From NCBI GenBank assembly GCA_046728155.1, contig JBKPDY010000004.1, forward strand, positions 8,398-72,397: a stretch of DNA of 64,000 nt. The letters are read 5' to 3'. The DNA is from CAWDLX01 sp046728155 (GTDB lineage Bacteria; Actinomycetota; Actinomycetes; Mycobacteriales; Micromonosporaceae). The notes beneath the pieces were generated by a model. It was not told the origin of the DNA. It was given only the letters and a program-made list of their open reading frames with translations, and made no database searches. The stretch's first letter is position 1. Each line of letters begins with the position of its first letter. The translations under genes were made by a program, and so were the position numbers. This document shows positions 15,969 to 24,994 of the stretch, piece after piece.

Positions 15969-16744
15969 TGCCGGCGCGGCCGGTCGGCGTGGTCACCCGC
16001 GGGACCACGAATCCGAACCGGTTACGGCGGGTGGACACCTGGCTGGCCCGAACCTTGGGCGGCCTGCTCCGGACGGCCGACGATCCGCTCGTCGTCGATC
16101 TCGGGTACGGAGCGAGCCCGGTCACGGCGATCGAACTGCGTCACAGGCTGATCCGCGTACGCCCGGATGTCCGGGTGGCTGGAGTCGAGATCGATCCGGA
16201 CCGGGTCAACACGGCCGCCGCGGCGGCGGATCCGCCATGGCTCACGTTCCAGGTGGGGGGCTTCGAACTGGCCGGCCTGCGTCCCGTGATCGTCCGCGGC
16301 CTCAACGTGCTCCGCCAGTACGCCGAGGACGACGTGGCCGGCGCCTGGTCGACGGTTGCCCGGCAGCTGACGCCCGACGGCGTCCTTGTCGACGGCACCT
16401 GCGACGAACTGGGGCGTTTGGGCAGCTGGCTCACTATCGGCGCCGACGCGCGTCCGCAGACGCTCACGTTCGCCGCCGACCTGCGGACTTTCGAGCGGCC
16501 GGCGGTCTTCGCCGTCCGCCTGCCGAAGGCCATGATTCACCACAACCTGCCCGGCGAGGCCGTCCACGCGCTGCTCAACGACCTGGACCGGAGCTGGCTG
16601 GCGGCGGCGCCGTACGCGGTGTTCGGCCCGCGCCAGCGCTTCCAGCGAGCGGTCGCCACCGCACGGGCGAAGGGGTGGCCGATCCGGTTCGAACCGGGCC
16701 GCTGGCGCCGGGGTGAGGTGACGCTGGCCTGGCCACCGTCATGA
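15965..16744 (+). CDS. class I SAM-dependent methyltransferase-like protein
   Basis: 259 residues with a methyltransferase-like glycine motif VVDLGYGASPVTAIEL, an acidic strand-2 end VAGVEIDPDRV, and VIVRGLNVLRQY. C-terminal conserved parts are IHHNLPGEAVHALLNDLDRSW and FGPRQRFQRAV. Conserved actinobacterial protein; the substrate is unknown. Its start overlaps the SDR stop codon by four bases, so the two are translationally coupled and probably work together. Confidence 0.75.
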   Translation: MMPARPVGVVTRGTTNPNRLRRVDTWLARTLGGLLRTADDPLVVDLGYGASPVTAIELRHRLIRVRPDVRVAGVEIDPDRVNTAAAAADPPWLTFQVGGFELAGLRPVIVRGLNVLRQYAEDDVAGAWSTVARQLTPDGVLVDGTCDELGRLGSWLTIGADARPQTLTFAADLRTFERPAVFAVRLPKAMIHHNLPGEAVHALLNDLDRSWLAAAPYAVFGPRQRFQRAVATARAKGWPIRFEPGRWRRGEVTLAWPPS

Positions 16745-16804
16745 CGACGGCGCCGGGTGGCTATGCTCACGGCCGGCAACCACGAGCCCAAGGAGTCGCC
16801 AGAG

Positions 16805-17452
16805 ATGCTAGCCAGGCTGCGGCGGTCCCTCGGGAACGTCGGTCTCTACATCGCGGTCCAGAAGGGTATCGGCGCCGACCGGATCCGCTACCGCTGCCTC
16901 GACGAGGCGGAGATCAAGCCCGGCGACCGGGTCCTCGACATCGGCTGCGGGCCGGCGTACTACTTCGACCGGCTGCCCGATGTCGACTATGTCGGCTTCG
17001 ACACCTCCGAGCCCTATGTGGCGTACGCCCGGCGGCAGTACGGCGACCGGGGCGTATTCCGTTGCGAGGTCCTCAGCCGCGAGCACCTTCCGCGGCTGGG
17101 TCAGTTCGGCGCGGTCCTGCTCTTCGGGTTGCTGCACCACCTGGACGACGGTCAGTGCGCCGCGCTCCTCCGTCTGGCCGCAACGGCGCTGGCGCCCGGT
17201 GGGCGCGTGATCAGCTGCGACCCCGTCCTACACCCGGGGCAGAACCGGATCTCGCGGTGGATGTCCGAGAACGACCGTGGCGAGCACGTACGGCGGCCGG
17301 AGGCGTACGACCGCCTGGCCCGGTCCAGCTTCGGCGATCTCGACACGCAGCTGCTCGACACCATGACACGGGTCCCGACCAGCCACTACATGATGCGGAT
17401 GGCCTCTCCGCTCGGACCCGGCAGCAGCACGACCCCCGGATTACACACGTAG
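16805..17452 (+). CDS. class I SAM-dependent methyltransferase
   Basis: 215-residue methyltransferase with motif I VLDIGCGPAYYFDRLP, acidic motif YVGFDTSEPYV, and the LLFGLLHHLDD motif typical of the Methyltransf_25/UbiE-like group. The C-terminal SHYMMRM and phosphate-binding-like region suggest a small-molecule substrate, identity unknown. ATG 16805 is preferred because CAAGGAG lies upstream; an earlier in-frame ATG at 16757 cannot be excluded. Third gene of the SDR-methyltransferase cluster. Confidence 0.85.
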   Translation: MLARLRRSLGNVGLYIAVQKGIGADRIRYRCLDEAEIKPGDRVLDIGCGPAYYFDRLPDVDYVGFDTSEPYVAYARRQYGDRGVFRCEVLSREHLPRLGQFGAVLLFGLLHHLDDGQCAALLRLAATALAPGGRVISCDPVLHPGQNRISRWMSENDRGEHVRRPEAYDRLARSSFGDLDTQLLDTMTRVPTSHYMMRMASPLGPGSSTTPGLHT

Positions 17453-17485
17453 CGTTGGCAAACTGTCCGGGCAGTCGTCGTGGGC

Positions 17486-18538
17486 TCAGAGCTCGCAGTT
17501 CACCAGGACGGGCTCAGGCTGCAGCTCGACCTCGAATGCCTTGCCCACGCCGTCGCGGATGTCTCGGGCCAAGGCGAGAAGCGCCGCCGTGGAACCCGTC
17601 CCCCTGTTGGTCAGCGCCAGCGTGTGCCGGCTGGAGATGGCCACGCCGAGATGGCCGCCGTCGAAACCGCGGTCGAATCCCGCATGCTCGATCAGCCAAG
17701 CGGCGCTGACCTTTACCGACGCGGCCCCATCGGGCCAGGCGACCGGCTCGGAACCGGTCATCCTTACTGCCTTCTCACGCAGGTCGGCCCAGGCGGCGGC
17801 GTCCAGCACGGGATTGGTGAAGAACGACCCCACCGAATAGGTATCCGGATCATCGGGGTCCAGCACCATCGCCTTGGCCCGCCGCAGCTCCAGAACCGCC
17901 TCCCGTACCCGCGTCAGCGGCGCCTGGCCGCCGGCCGTGATACCGAGCGCCCGGGCCAGTTCGGCGTACCTGAGGGCGCCGGACACCTCGGTTGGCCGCA
18001 GCCCGAAGGTCACGGCAAGCACGATCCACCGGTTGGCGTGCTTGAACCGGCTGGTCCGGTAGGCGAAACCGCACTCGTCAGGGGTGAGCCGCCGGATCTC
18101 GTCGATCCGGCGGTCGTACACGCCAACCTCGCGGATGACCTCGGCCACCTCCTGCCCGTACGCGCCGACATTCTGGATCGGGGTGGCTCCGGTGGACCCG
18201 GGAATGCCGGCGAGGCACTCGACCCCCGCGAGTCCCTCGGCGACGGCGAACTCGACCACCTCGTCCCAAGGATGACCGGCCTCGACGGTGACCCGCACGC
18301 CAGACGCCTCGCGCTGGACCGATATGCCACGGGTGCCGACATGCACTACCGTGCCGGGGAAGCCGTCATCGGAGACAACGACGTTGCTGCCGCCGGCGAG
18401 AATCAGGACCGGATCGGCCGACCGGCGGACCTGTTCGACGATCTCACCCCGGTCAACAGCCTCGACAAACGCACCCGCCGGACCACCGAGCCTGAGCGTG
18501 GTGTGGCTGGACAGGCGCGCACGGGTAACGTCGGACAC
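17486..18538 (-). CDS. murB: UDP-N-acetylenolpyruvoylglucosamine reductase MurB
   Basis: FAD flavoprotein that reduces UDP-GlcNAc-enolpyruvate to UDP-MurNAc in peptidoglycan synthesis. About 350 residues. Motifs: LSSHTTLRLGGPAGAFVEA, LAGGSNVVVSDDGFPGTVVHV, GLAGVECLAGIPGSTGATPI, QNVGAYGQEV, FAYRTSRFKH, SVGSFFTNPV (with the active-site Ser), SAAWLIEHAGF and the catalytic Glu near the C-terminus. The insert FAYRTSRFK marks a type I MurB. GTG 18538 is the most probable start. Divergent from the maleylpyruvate-isomerase-like gene. Confidence 0.95.
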   Translation of the reverse strand: MSDVTRARLSSHTTLRLGGPAGAFVEAVDRGEIVEQVRRSADPVLILAGGSNVVVSDDGFPGTVVHVGTRGISVQREASGVRVTVEAGHPWDEVVEFAVAEGLAGVECLAGIPGSTGATPIQNVGAYGQEVAEVIREVGVYDRRIDEIRRLTPDECGFAYRTSRFKHANRWIVLAVTFGLRPTEVSGALRYAELARALGITAGGQAPLTRVREAVLELRRAKAMVLDPDDPDTYSVGSFFTNPVLDAAAWADLREKAVRMTGSEPVAWPDGAASVKVSAAWLIEHAGFDRGFDGGHLGVAISSRHTLALTNRGTGSTAALLALARDIRDGVGKAFEVELQPEPVLVNCEL

Positions 18539-18588
18539 ACCAGAGAGCCTATGGTGAAGGCTCGACGGATTGCGGAAGGAGGGCGGAC

Positions 18589-19362
18589 GTGAGCCGGACA
18601 CCTGGCAACAAGGACTTCTGGCTGGCGGCTCTGCGCGCCGAGGGTTCGGCCTTCCTCAGCGCCGTCGGGACCGACGACGTACTCGGGCGCACGGTACCCA
18701 GCTGTCCTGACTGGACGGTCGGCGATCTGGCCCGACACCTGGGCGGGGTCTACCGCCGGGTACGCGTCAACGCCGGTTCCGGGCGGGCGGGCGAGGCCTG
18801 GCCGGCGCTCAACGTTCCGGACGACGCGCCCGCGGCGACTGACCGGGCGCTGATCAGCTGGTTCGGTGAGGAGCTGGCCCAGACGGGCCGGTTCCTGGAT
18901 GCGCTCGATCCGGACCTGCCGGCCTGGAACTTCGCGCCCCAGGCGAGGGTCGCCGGGTTCTACCATCGGCGGCTCGCTCACGAAACGGCCGTCCACCGCT
19001 GGGACGCGCAGTTCGCCACCGCCCTGCCCGAGCCCGTTGAGAGCAAGCTCGCCGCGGATACCGTAGCCGAGGTGCTGGACACATTCCTGCCAGCTGGTCG
19101 CCGCCGTGAGCCGGTCGACGCCACCGGCGTCGTGCACCTCGTCGCCTCCGATATCGGCCAGGAGTGGACCGTCCGCCTGCGCGGTCAGGGCATAGCCCTG
19201 CTCGACACCGACACCCTGCTCGATGACGACGCGCATCCCGCTCGGGCCGCCGCTACCGGGACGGCGAGCGACCTCGCGCTGGCGCTGTGGGGTCGGGTCT
19301 CCTTCGAGGTGGTCGAGACGGTCGGCGACCAGGCGCTCCTCGAGGCCCTGCGGATCGCCTAG
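18589..19362 (+). CDS. maleylpyruvate isomerase family mycothiol-dependent protein
   Basis: 257-residue DinB-like four-helix protein of the mycothiol-dependent maleylpyruvate isomerase family. Typical motifs: VPSCPDWTVGDLARHLGGVYR (20 residues shown or fewer per part: VPSCPDWTV, DLARHLGGVYR), FYHRRLAHETAVHRWDAQ with metal-binding His residues, and DTFLPAGRR followed by a C-terminal SCP2-like domain. Real substrates of most members are unknown. GTG 18589 has a very strong ribosome site (GGAAGGAGGG). It suits a mycothiol-producing organism. Confidence 0.88.
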   Translation: MSRTPGNKDFWLAALRAEGSAFLSAVGTDDVLGRTVPSCPDWTVGDLARHLGGVYRRVRVNAGSGRAGEAWPALNVPDDAPAATDRALISWFGEELAQTGRFLDALDPDLPAWNFAPQARVAGFYHRRLAHETAVHRWDAQFATALPEPVESKLAADTVAEVLDTFLPAGRRREPVDATGVVHLVASDIGQEWTVRLRGQGIALLDTDTLLDDDAHPARAAATGTASDLALALWGRVSFEVVETVGDQALLEALRIA

Positions 19363-19436
19363 GTCGACCGCGGCCGGTGGTACCAGTGTCTGGGATGTCT
19401 CCCACCGGTGCCCAATGCCGCACGGCGTAGCCTTCT

Positions 19437-19452
19437 TTGGAGGATCCTCCAA
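19437..19452. promoter_or_regulatory. perfect 16-bp palindrome, operator candidate for the purine catabolism operon
   Basis: TTGGAGGATCCTCCAA is a perfect palindrome, 76-91 bases upstream of the first gene of the xanthine-dehydrogenase-type operon and after the stop of the previous gene. It is well placed for a dimeric repressor. No regulator gene is next to it. Confidence 0.55.
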
Positions 19453-19527
19453 CAACACGGAAGGGCCGAACGTCGTGCCTTCACAGCGCAGGTGCGGCGG
19501 GCGGACTCGATGCACAGATTGACGCCA

Positions 19528-20382
19528 ATGGAATTTCTGCAGCCGACGACGTGGGCCGACGCGGTGGAGGCGAAGGCCTCGCACCCCGACGCGGTGCCGA
19601 TCGCGGGCGGCACCGACCTGATGGTCGAGCTCAACTTCGGGGCACCACCGCCGCCGGCCCTGCTCGACCTGACCGGGATTGCCGAGCTGGCCGATTGGGA
19701 GCGCATTGACGGCGTCGTGCGGCTGGGAGCCGGCGTTACGTACGCGCGGCTGATCGCGGACCTCGGCGCCGAGCTGCCGGCGCTCGCGACCGCTTCCCGT
19801 ACGGTCGGGTCGCCGCAGATCCGCAATCGGGCCACCATCGCCGGCAACCTCGGCACCGCCTCGCCGGCGGGTGACGCCCATCCGCCGTTGCTCGCGACCG
19901 GGGCCGTGGTGGAGGCGGAGTCCGTACGCGGAAGTCGGCTGGTGCCGATCGACGACTTCTTCCTCGGCGTGAAGCGCAACGCGCTCGCCCCGGACGAGCT
20001 CATCCGGGCGGTGCACATCCCCGTGGTCGGTCCGGGGCAGGAGTTCGCGAAGGTGGGTTCCCGCAACGCGATGGTGATCGCGGTGTGTTCGTTCGCGGTG
20101 GCCGTCAACCCCGCCACCCGGACCGTCCGGACCGGGATCGGTTCCGCGGCACCCACACCCCGGCGGGCGGTCGAGGCGGAGTCGTTCGCCGTCGACGTCC
20201 TGCCCTGGGATGGCGGCCACCTCGACGATGACGTGGCGCGTACCTTCGGGGACCGCGTCGCAACGGCGGCCGCGCCGATCGACGATGTACGCGGGACCGC
20301 GCCGTACCGTCGTCGAGCGCTGGCCGTCCTCGGCCGGCGCACCCTGGCTTGGGCCTGGCACGCGTTGGAGGTGGCGGGATGA
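19528..20382 (+). CDS. xanthine dehydrogenase-type FAD-binding subunit
   Basis: Medium (FAD) subunit of a molybdenum hydroxylase of the xanthine oxidase family; it passes electrons from the 2Fe-2S clusters to an acceptor. About 284 residues. The FAD-binding PCMH domain shows PIAGGTDLMVELN, LGAGVTYARLI, VGSPQIRNRATIAGNLGTASPAGD and later DDFFLGVKRNAL. A C-terminal CO_deh_flav domain follows with YRRRALAVLGRRTL. ATG 19528 gives the family N-terminus MEFLQPTTW; ATG 19510 is also in frame. Its TGA overlaps the next start (ATGA), first of three such overlaps in this operon. Confidence 0.9.
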   Translation: MEFLQPTTWADAVEAKASHPDAVPIAGGTDLMVELNFGAPPPPALLDLTGIAELADWERIDGVVRLGAGVTYARLIADLGAELPALATASRTVGSPQIRNRATIAGNLGTASPAGDAHPPLLATGAVVEAESVRGSRLVPIDDFFLGVKRNALAPDELIRAVHIPVVGPGQEFAKVGSRNAMVIAVCSFAVAVNPATRTVRTGIGSAAPTPRRAVEAESFAVDVLPWDGGHLDDDVARTFGDRVATAAAPIDDVRGTAPYRRRALAVLGRRTLAWAWHALEVAG

Positions 20383-20852
20383 GGCTCACGTGTACGGTCA
20401 ACGGCACCACGCGTGCGGCCGACGATGTGTGGCCGGGCGAGAGCCTGCTGTTCACACTGCGCGAGCGCATGGGGCTGCCGGGCACGAAGAACGCCTGCGA
20501 GCAGGGCGAATGCGGCTCCTGCACGGTCCTGCTGGACGGACTTCCGGTCTGCTCATGCCTCGTCGCCGCGCCACAGGCTCAGGGCCGCGACGTCGTGACC
20601 GTCGAAGGGCTGGCCGCGGCCGATTCCCTGCACTCGGTTCAGGCCGCGTTCGTCGAGACCGGTGCCGTCCAATGTGGATTCTGTACACCCGGTCTGATCG
20701 TCACGGTGGCCGATCTGGTCCAGCACAACCCGGACGCCACGGATGCCGAGATCCGCGAGGCGCTCGCCGGCAACCTGTGCCGCTGCACCGGGTACGAGAA
20801 GATCCTGGACGCGGTGCGACTGGCCGCCGCGGCCGTACGGTCGCGGTCATGA
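20379..20852 (+). CDS. xanthine dehydrogenase-type 2Fe-2S subunit
   Basis: 157-residue small subunit carrying two 2Fe-2S clusters. The plant-ferredoxin-type cluster is CEQGECGSCTVLLDG with a further Cys in PVCSCL; the second cluster is in QCGFCTPG and NLCRCTGYEKI. All eight expected cysteines are present. It starts at ATG 20379 overlapping the FAD subunit stop, and its TCA-TGA end overlaps the deaminase start at 20849, so expression is coupled in fixed proportions. Confidence 0.95.
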   Translation: MRLTCTVNGTTRAADDVWPGESLLFTLRERMGLPGTKNACEQGECGSCTVLLDGLPVCSCLVAAPQAQGRDVVTVEGLAAADSLHSVQAAFVETGAVQCGFCTPGLIVTVADLVQHNPDATDAEIREALAGNLCRCTGYEKILDAVRLAAAAVRSRS

Positions 20853-22204
20853 CTCTCGTGATCGATGGCGCATACGTGGCCACTGTGGACAGTGGCGGCA
20901 CCGAGTACGGGACCGGACACGTGATTGCCACCGGTGAGCGGATCAGCGCGGTCGCGTCGGGGCCGGCCCCCGTGGTCGACGGCGCCCGGGTCATCGACGG
21001 TACCGGCTGCCTGCTCACCCCGGGACTCGTCAACACGCACCACCATCTCTACCAGTGGGCGACCCGCGGCTACGCGCAGAGTTCGACACTCTTCGAGTGG
21101 CTCACCGAGCTGTACCCGGTGTGGGCCCACATCGATGAGGCGACGGTAAGCGCCGCTGCCGGCGCCGGTCTCGCGTGGCTGGCCAGATCGGGCTGCACCA
21201 CCTCCACCGACCACCACTACGTCTTCCCGCACGGCGGCGGCGATCTATTGGCATCCACTGTGGATGCGGCTCGAAGGGTAGGGCTGCGGTTCCATCCGAC
21301 CCGCGGCTCCATGGACCTGGGCCGGTCGCGTGGCGGTCTGCCGCCCGACTCTGTCGTCGAGCCGCTGGACGCGATCCTGGCCGGGAGCCAGGCTGCGGTC
21401 GAGACGTTTCACGACCCGTCGCCGGGCGCCATGGTCCGGGTGGGGCTCGCCCCGTGCTCGCCGTTCTCGGTCACCGCCGATCTGTTGACGCAGTCTGCGA
21501 GCCTCGCCCGCGACCTCGGTGTGCGGTTGCACACCCACCTCGCCGAGACCATGGACGAGGAGGAGTACTGCCAGGCGACACACGGCTGCTCGCCGGTGGA
21601 GTACCTGGACCGGCTGGGCTGGCTCGGTTCCGACGTGTGGCTGGCCCACACCGTCCACCTGGGACAGTCCCAGGTGGACCGGCTCGCCGCGACGGGTACC
21701 GGAGTGGCCCACTGCCCGTCCTCCAACGCCCGCCTTGGCGCTGGAGTCGCCCCGGTGCGGGCGCTGCTTGACGCGGGGGTACCGGTCGGGCTGGGCGTCG
21801 ACGGCGCCGCCTCACAGGAGGCGGGACGGCTCGTCGACGAGCTGCGCCAGGCGTTGTATGCGGCCCGGGTCCGCCACGGGGGCGGGCCGCGGGCGCTGTC
21901 GCCGCGCCAGGCGCTGCACCTTGCCACGATGGGCGGCGCCCGGTGCCTCGGCCGGGCGGACGAGATCGGCTCGTTGGAGCCCGGGAAGCTGGCCGACCTG
22001 GCGCTGTGGCGGATGGACGGGCTCGGCCACGCGGGCATCGACGATCCAGTAGCGGCGCTGGTGCTCGGCAGCGGACCGCCACTGGAGCTGCTGGCGGTCG
22101 GCGGCTCCATCATCGTCGAGCGCGATGAACTGTGCACAGTGGACGAAACCGCGATCGCGGTCGATCTGGGCCAAGCCAGCCGTAAGCTGAGGAGCGCAGC
22201 ATGA
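20849..22204 (+). CDS. 8-oxoguanine deaminase-type amidohydrolase
   Basis: 451-residue metal-dependent hydrolase of the AtzA/TrzN/8-oxoguanine deaminase group. Metal ligands: NTHHHLYQ (HxH), HTHLAET, AHTVHL and the Asp in GVDGAASQE. The family features SSTLFEWLTELYPVW, GSMDLGRSRGGLPPD and DEEEYC fit 8-oxoguanine/isoguanine-type deaminases, which yield urate-like products. Its position between subunits of a xanthine-dehydrogenase-type enzyme supports a purine salvage/catabolic role. Starts and ends overlap neighbours (ATGA at both sides). Holds an exact STVD motif plus two near copies. Confidence 0.9.
   Translation: MTLVIDGAYVATVDSGGTEYGTGHVIATGERISAVASGPAPVVDGARVIDGTGCLLTPGLVNTHHHLYQWATRGYAQSSTLFEWLTELYPVWAHIDEATVSAAAGAGLAWLARSGCTTSTDHHYVFPHGGGDLLASTVDAARRVGLRFHPTRGSMDLGRSRGGLPPDSVVEPLDAILAGSQAAVETFHDPSPGAMVRVGLAPCSPFSVTADLLTQSASLARDLGVRLHTHLAETMDEEEYCQATHGCSPVEYLDRLGWLGSDVWLAHTVHLGQSQVDRLAATGTGVAHCPSSNARLGAGVAPVRALLDAGVPVGLGVDGAASQEAGRLVDELRQALYAARVRHGGGPRALSPRQALHLATMGGARCLGRADEIGSLEPGKLADLALWRMDGLGHAGIDDPVAALVLGSGPPLELLAVGGSIIVERDELCTVDETAIAVDLGQASRKLRSAA
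21254..21264. repeat. iterated palindrome TCCACTGTGGA, exact copy 5
   Basis: Exact 11-mer in the deaminase gene, read in frame as S-T-V-D (LLASTVDAARR). Near copies in the same gene are at 20879 (ATVD) and 22134 (CTVD). Confidence 0.7.
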
Positions 22205-24474
22205 GCCTTTCGTCCGCGATCACGGGGATCCGCGACGGAGTCGGTGCGTCGCCCGCGCGGCCCGACGGCACGTTGAAGGTGAAGGGAGAGTTCGCCTACT
22301 CGTCGGACCTGTGGCTCGACGACGCCCTCTTCGGGGTGACCCTGCGCTCGCCGTACCCGCGCGCCCGGATCACCGGAGTCGACATCTCGGCGGCCTTGGC
22401 CGTGCCGGGGGTGTACGCCGTGCTGACCCACGAGGACGTGCCGGGGGCGAAGCACTACGGACTCGACGAGGCCGACCAACCCGTGCTCGCCATCGACGAG
22501 GTCCGCTACCAAGGCGAACCGGTGGTGATCCTGGCCGCGGAGGACCCGCATACGGCCAAGCGCGCGCTGGCCAAAGTGAAGGTGTCCTATGTGGAGCTTG
22601 AGCCGCTGGTCGATGCCCGCCGGGCCGTTCACCAGCGTGACTTCGAACCGATCCACCCGCTGGGTAATGTGATCCGGTACCAGCCAGTCCGACATGGCGA
22701 CCCGGACTCGGCGACCGCCGAGGTGGTTGTCGTGGGTGAGTATGAGGTCGGCATGCAGGACCAGGCGTTCCTCGGGCCCGAGTCCGGCCTCGCCGTACCG
22801 GCGCCCGACGGCGGGGTCGACCTGTACATCGCCACCCAGTGGCTACACGTCGACCGCGGCCAGATCGCGCCCTGCCTGGGCCTGCCGGAGGAGAAGGTCC
22901 GGCTCAGCCTGGCCGGCGTCGGCGGCGCGTTCGGAGCCCGCGAAGACCTCTCCATGCAGGTACACGCGTGCCTCCTGGCCCTGTACACCGGACGCCCGGT
23001 GCGGATGATGTACGGGCGGGAGGAGTCCTTCTTCGGCCACGTGCACCGGCATCCGGCCTGGATGCGTTACGAGCACGGAGCCGACCGCAACGGAAAGCTC
23101 GTCTACGTACGGGCCGAGATCGTGCTCGACGGGGGCGCCTACGCCTCGACCACCCGTGCCGTCGTGGGCAACGCCGCCTCGCTCGGGGCCGGGCCGTACG
23201 TGGTCCCCCACGTGTCAGTCGACGCGTACGGGGCGCGGACCAACAACCCGCCCTGCGGGGCGATGCGGGGCTTCGGCGCCGTGCAGGCCTGCTTCGCATA
23301 CGAGTCGCAGATGGACGCGCTGGCGGCGAAGCTCGGCCTGGACCCGCTGGAACTGCGGGTCCGCAACGCGGTGACCCAGGGCTCCGTGCTCCCGACCGGC
23401 CAGGTGATCGATTCGCCGGCCCCGCTCGCCGACATGCTTCGGCAGTTCCGGACGATCCCCATGCCAGATGTGTCCGTTGTGGAGGGTGGCCTTCCGGGCG
23501 GGTACGGCAACACCACCCGGGGCGAGGGTGTCCGCCGCGGGATCGGGTACGGGGTGGGGATCAAGAACATCTGTTTCTCGGAGGGATTCGATGACTACGC
23601 CACGGCCTCGGTGCGCCTGGAGGTGATCGCCGGCGAGCCGGTCGCGACCGTACACACGGCGGCCGCGGAGGTGGGCCAGGGGCTCATCACCTTGCAGGGC
23701 CAGGTCGCCCGGACCGAGCTTGGCGTGCAGACGGTGACGATCAAGCCGGCTGACACAACGATCGGCTCGGCTGGCTCGTCGTCGGCGTCGCGGCAGTCAT
23801 ACATGTCCAGCGGCGCGGTCAAGCTCGCGTGCGAGCGGGTTCGGGCGCGGGTGGCCGGCCTCGTCGGCGCGAACGATGTCGAGCTCAGCGGTGGCAAGCT
23901 GATCGGCCCCACCGGGGCCGTGCGCGATCTGGTCGAGGTGCTCGGCTCACGAGCGATCGAGGAGACCGCTGTGTTCCGGCACCGGCCGACCAAGCCGATG
24001 GACCCGATCACCGGGCAGGGCGACTCGCACGTCCAGCTCGCGCTCTGCGTACACCGGGCCATCGTCGACGTCGACGTGGAGCTCGGACTGGTGAAGGTAG
24101 TCGAGCTCGCCGCGGTACAGGACGTCGGACGAATCATGAACCGGGTCGCCCTCGAGGGGCAGATCCACGGTGGCACGGCGCAGGGGTTGGGTCTGGCCAT
24201 CATGGAGGAGATCCAGGTGGTGGACGGGATCATCCGGAACCCATCGTTCACGGACTATCTGATTCCTACCATCCTCGACATGCCGCCGATGCGGGTGGAG
24301 ATCCTTGAATACGCCGACCCCCATGCTCCCTACGGTCTGCGGGGTGCCGGGGAGCCGCCGACCCTCTCCTCCACACCGGCGATCGTCGCGGCCATCCGGG
24401 CCGCGACCGGTCTCCCCCTGCGGCGGATACCGGTACGGGCCGATGACATTGTGTTCGCCGGCGCTGCCGGCTGA
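22201..24474 (+). CDS. xanthine dehydrogenase-type molybdopterin-binding subunit
   Basis: Large catalytic subunit (757 residues) that hydroxylates a purine at the molybdenum centre. Motifs: KVKGEFAYSSDLW near the N-terminus, DQAFLGPESGLAVPAP, GVGGAFGAREDLSMQ, the RGFGAVQ loop (CGAMRGFGAVQA), AAEVGQGLITLQGQVA, and the GLRGAGEPPTLSSTP motif whose Glu is the catalytic base. The length is that of the XdhA-like Pao/PucD type. ATG 22201 overlaps the deaminase stop. Chaperones for molybdenum cofactor insertion (XdhC) are not in the window. Confidence 0.93.
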   Translation: MSLSSAITGIRDGVGASPARPDGTLKVKGEFAYSSDLWLDDALFGVTLRSPYPRARITGVDISAALAVPGVYAVLTHEDVPGAKHYGLDEADQPVLAIDEVRYQGEPVVILAAEDPHTAKRALAKVKVSYVELEPLVDARRAVHQRDFEPIHPLGNVIRYQPVRHGDPDSATAEVVVVGEYEVGMQDQAFLGPESGLAVPAPDGGVDLYIATQWLHVDRGQIAPCLGLPEEKVRLSLAGVGGAFGAREDLSMQVHACLLALYTGRPVRMMYGREESFFGHVHRHPAWMRYEHGADRNGKLVYVRAEIVLDGGAYASTTRAVVGNAASLGAGPYVVPHVSVDAYGARTNNPPCGAMRGFGAVQACFAYESQMDALAAKLGLDPLELRVRNAVTQGSVLPTGQVIDSPAPLADMLRQFRTIPMPDVSVVEGGLPGGYGNTTRGEGVRRGIGYGVGIKNICFSEGFDDYATASVRLEVIAGEPVATVHTAAAEVGQGLITLQGQVARTELGVQTVTIKPADTTIGSAGSSSASRQSYMSSGAVKLACERVRARVAGLVGANDVELSGGKLIGPTGAVRDLVEVLGSRAIEETAVFRHRPTKPMDPITGQGDSHVQLALCVHRAIVDVDVELGLVKVVELAAVQDVGRIMNRVALEGQIHGGTAQGLGLAIMEEIQVVDGIIRNPSFTDYLIPTILDMPPMRVEILEYADPHAPYGLRGAGEPPTLSSTPAIVAAIRAATGLPLRRIPVRADDIVFAGAAG

Positions 24475-24479
24475 CGTGA

Positions 24480-24989
24480 TCAGCCGCTAGCGATCCGTAC
24501 GGCCGTTTCGTACGTTGACTGTCCATACAGGACGAGACGGACCTCGGTCACCGAGGTTGACGCATCACGGATGGCCGTGAGGGCCTGGGTCACGGCGTCC
24601 TCGAGCGGCCAGCCGAAGATGCCGGCCGAGATCAGCGGGAAAGCCACGACCGAGGCGGCCAACTCATCGGCGACGGCGAGCGAACTGGTGTAGCACAACC
24701 GGAGCAGATGCGCCTGGTCGCGATCGTCACGGTAGATGGGTCCCACGGTGTGGATGACCCAGGTCGCCGGCAGGCGTCCGGCGGTCGTCGCCACCGCCTG
24801 CCCGGTGGGCAGCCCGTCCGGGTGGCTGGTCTGGCGGATCGTCCGGCATTCGGCCAGGATCGCGGGGCCGCCCTTACCGTGGATCGCACCATCCACTCCG
24901 CCGCCGCCGAGCAGAGATGAGTTGGCGGCGTTGACGATGGCGTCGACCTGTTGCTCGGTGATGTCGCCCTGGACGAGTTCGATCCGCAT
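24480..24989 (-). CDS. macro domain protein (O-acetyl-ADP-ribose deacetylase type)
   Basis: 169-residue single macro domain. ADP-ribose-binding motifs: QGDITEQQVDAIVNAANSSL, GGGGVDGAIHGKGGP with the substrate Asn/Asp region, and PLISAGIFGWP. It resembles YmdB/MacroD enzymes that remove ADP-ribose from O-acetyl esters or proteins. ATG 24989. The stop faces the xanthine dehydrogenase gene convergently, five bases away. Upstream lies the EI24 gene on the same strand. Confidence 0.93.
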   Translation of the reverse strand: MRIELVQGDITEQQVDAIVNAANSSLLGGGGVDGAIHGKGGPAILAECRTIRQTSHPDGLPTGQAVATTAGRLPATWVIHTVGPIYRDDRDQAHLLRLCYTSSLAVADELAASVVAFPLISAGIFGWPLEDAVTQALTAIRDASTSVTEVRLVLYGQSTYETAVRIASG

Positions 24990-24994
24990 GCGGT

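Noticed and set aside
18403..20361. 650-codon minus-strand open frame across 18.4-20.4 kb
   Set aside because: It overlaps two well-supported plus-strand genes (maleylpyruvate isomerase-like and FAD subunit) and has shadow composition (Arg, Gly, Pro).
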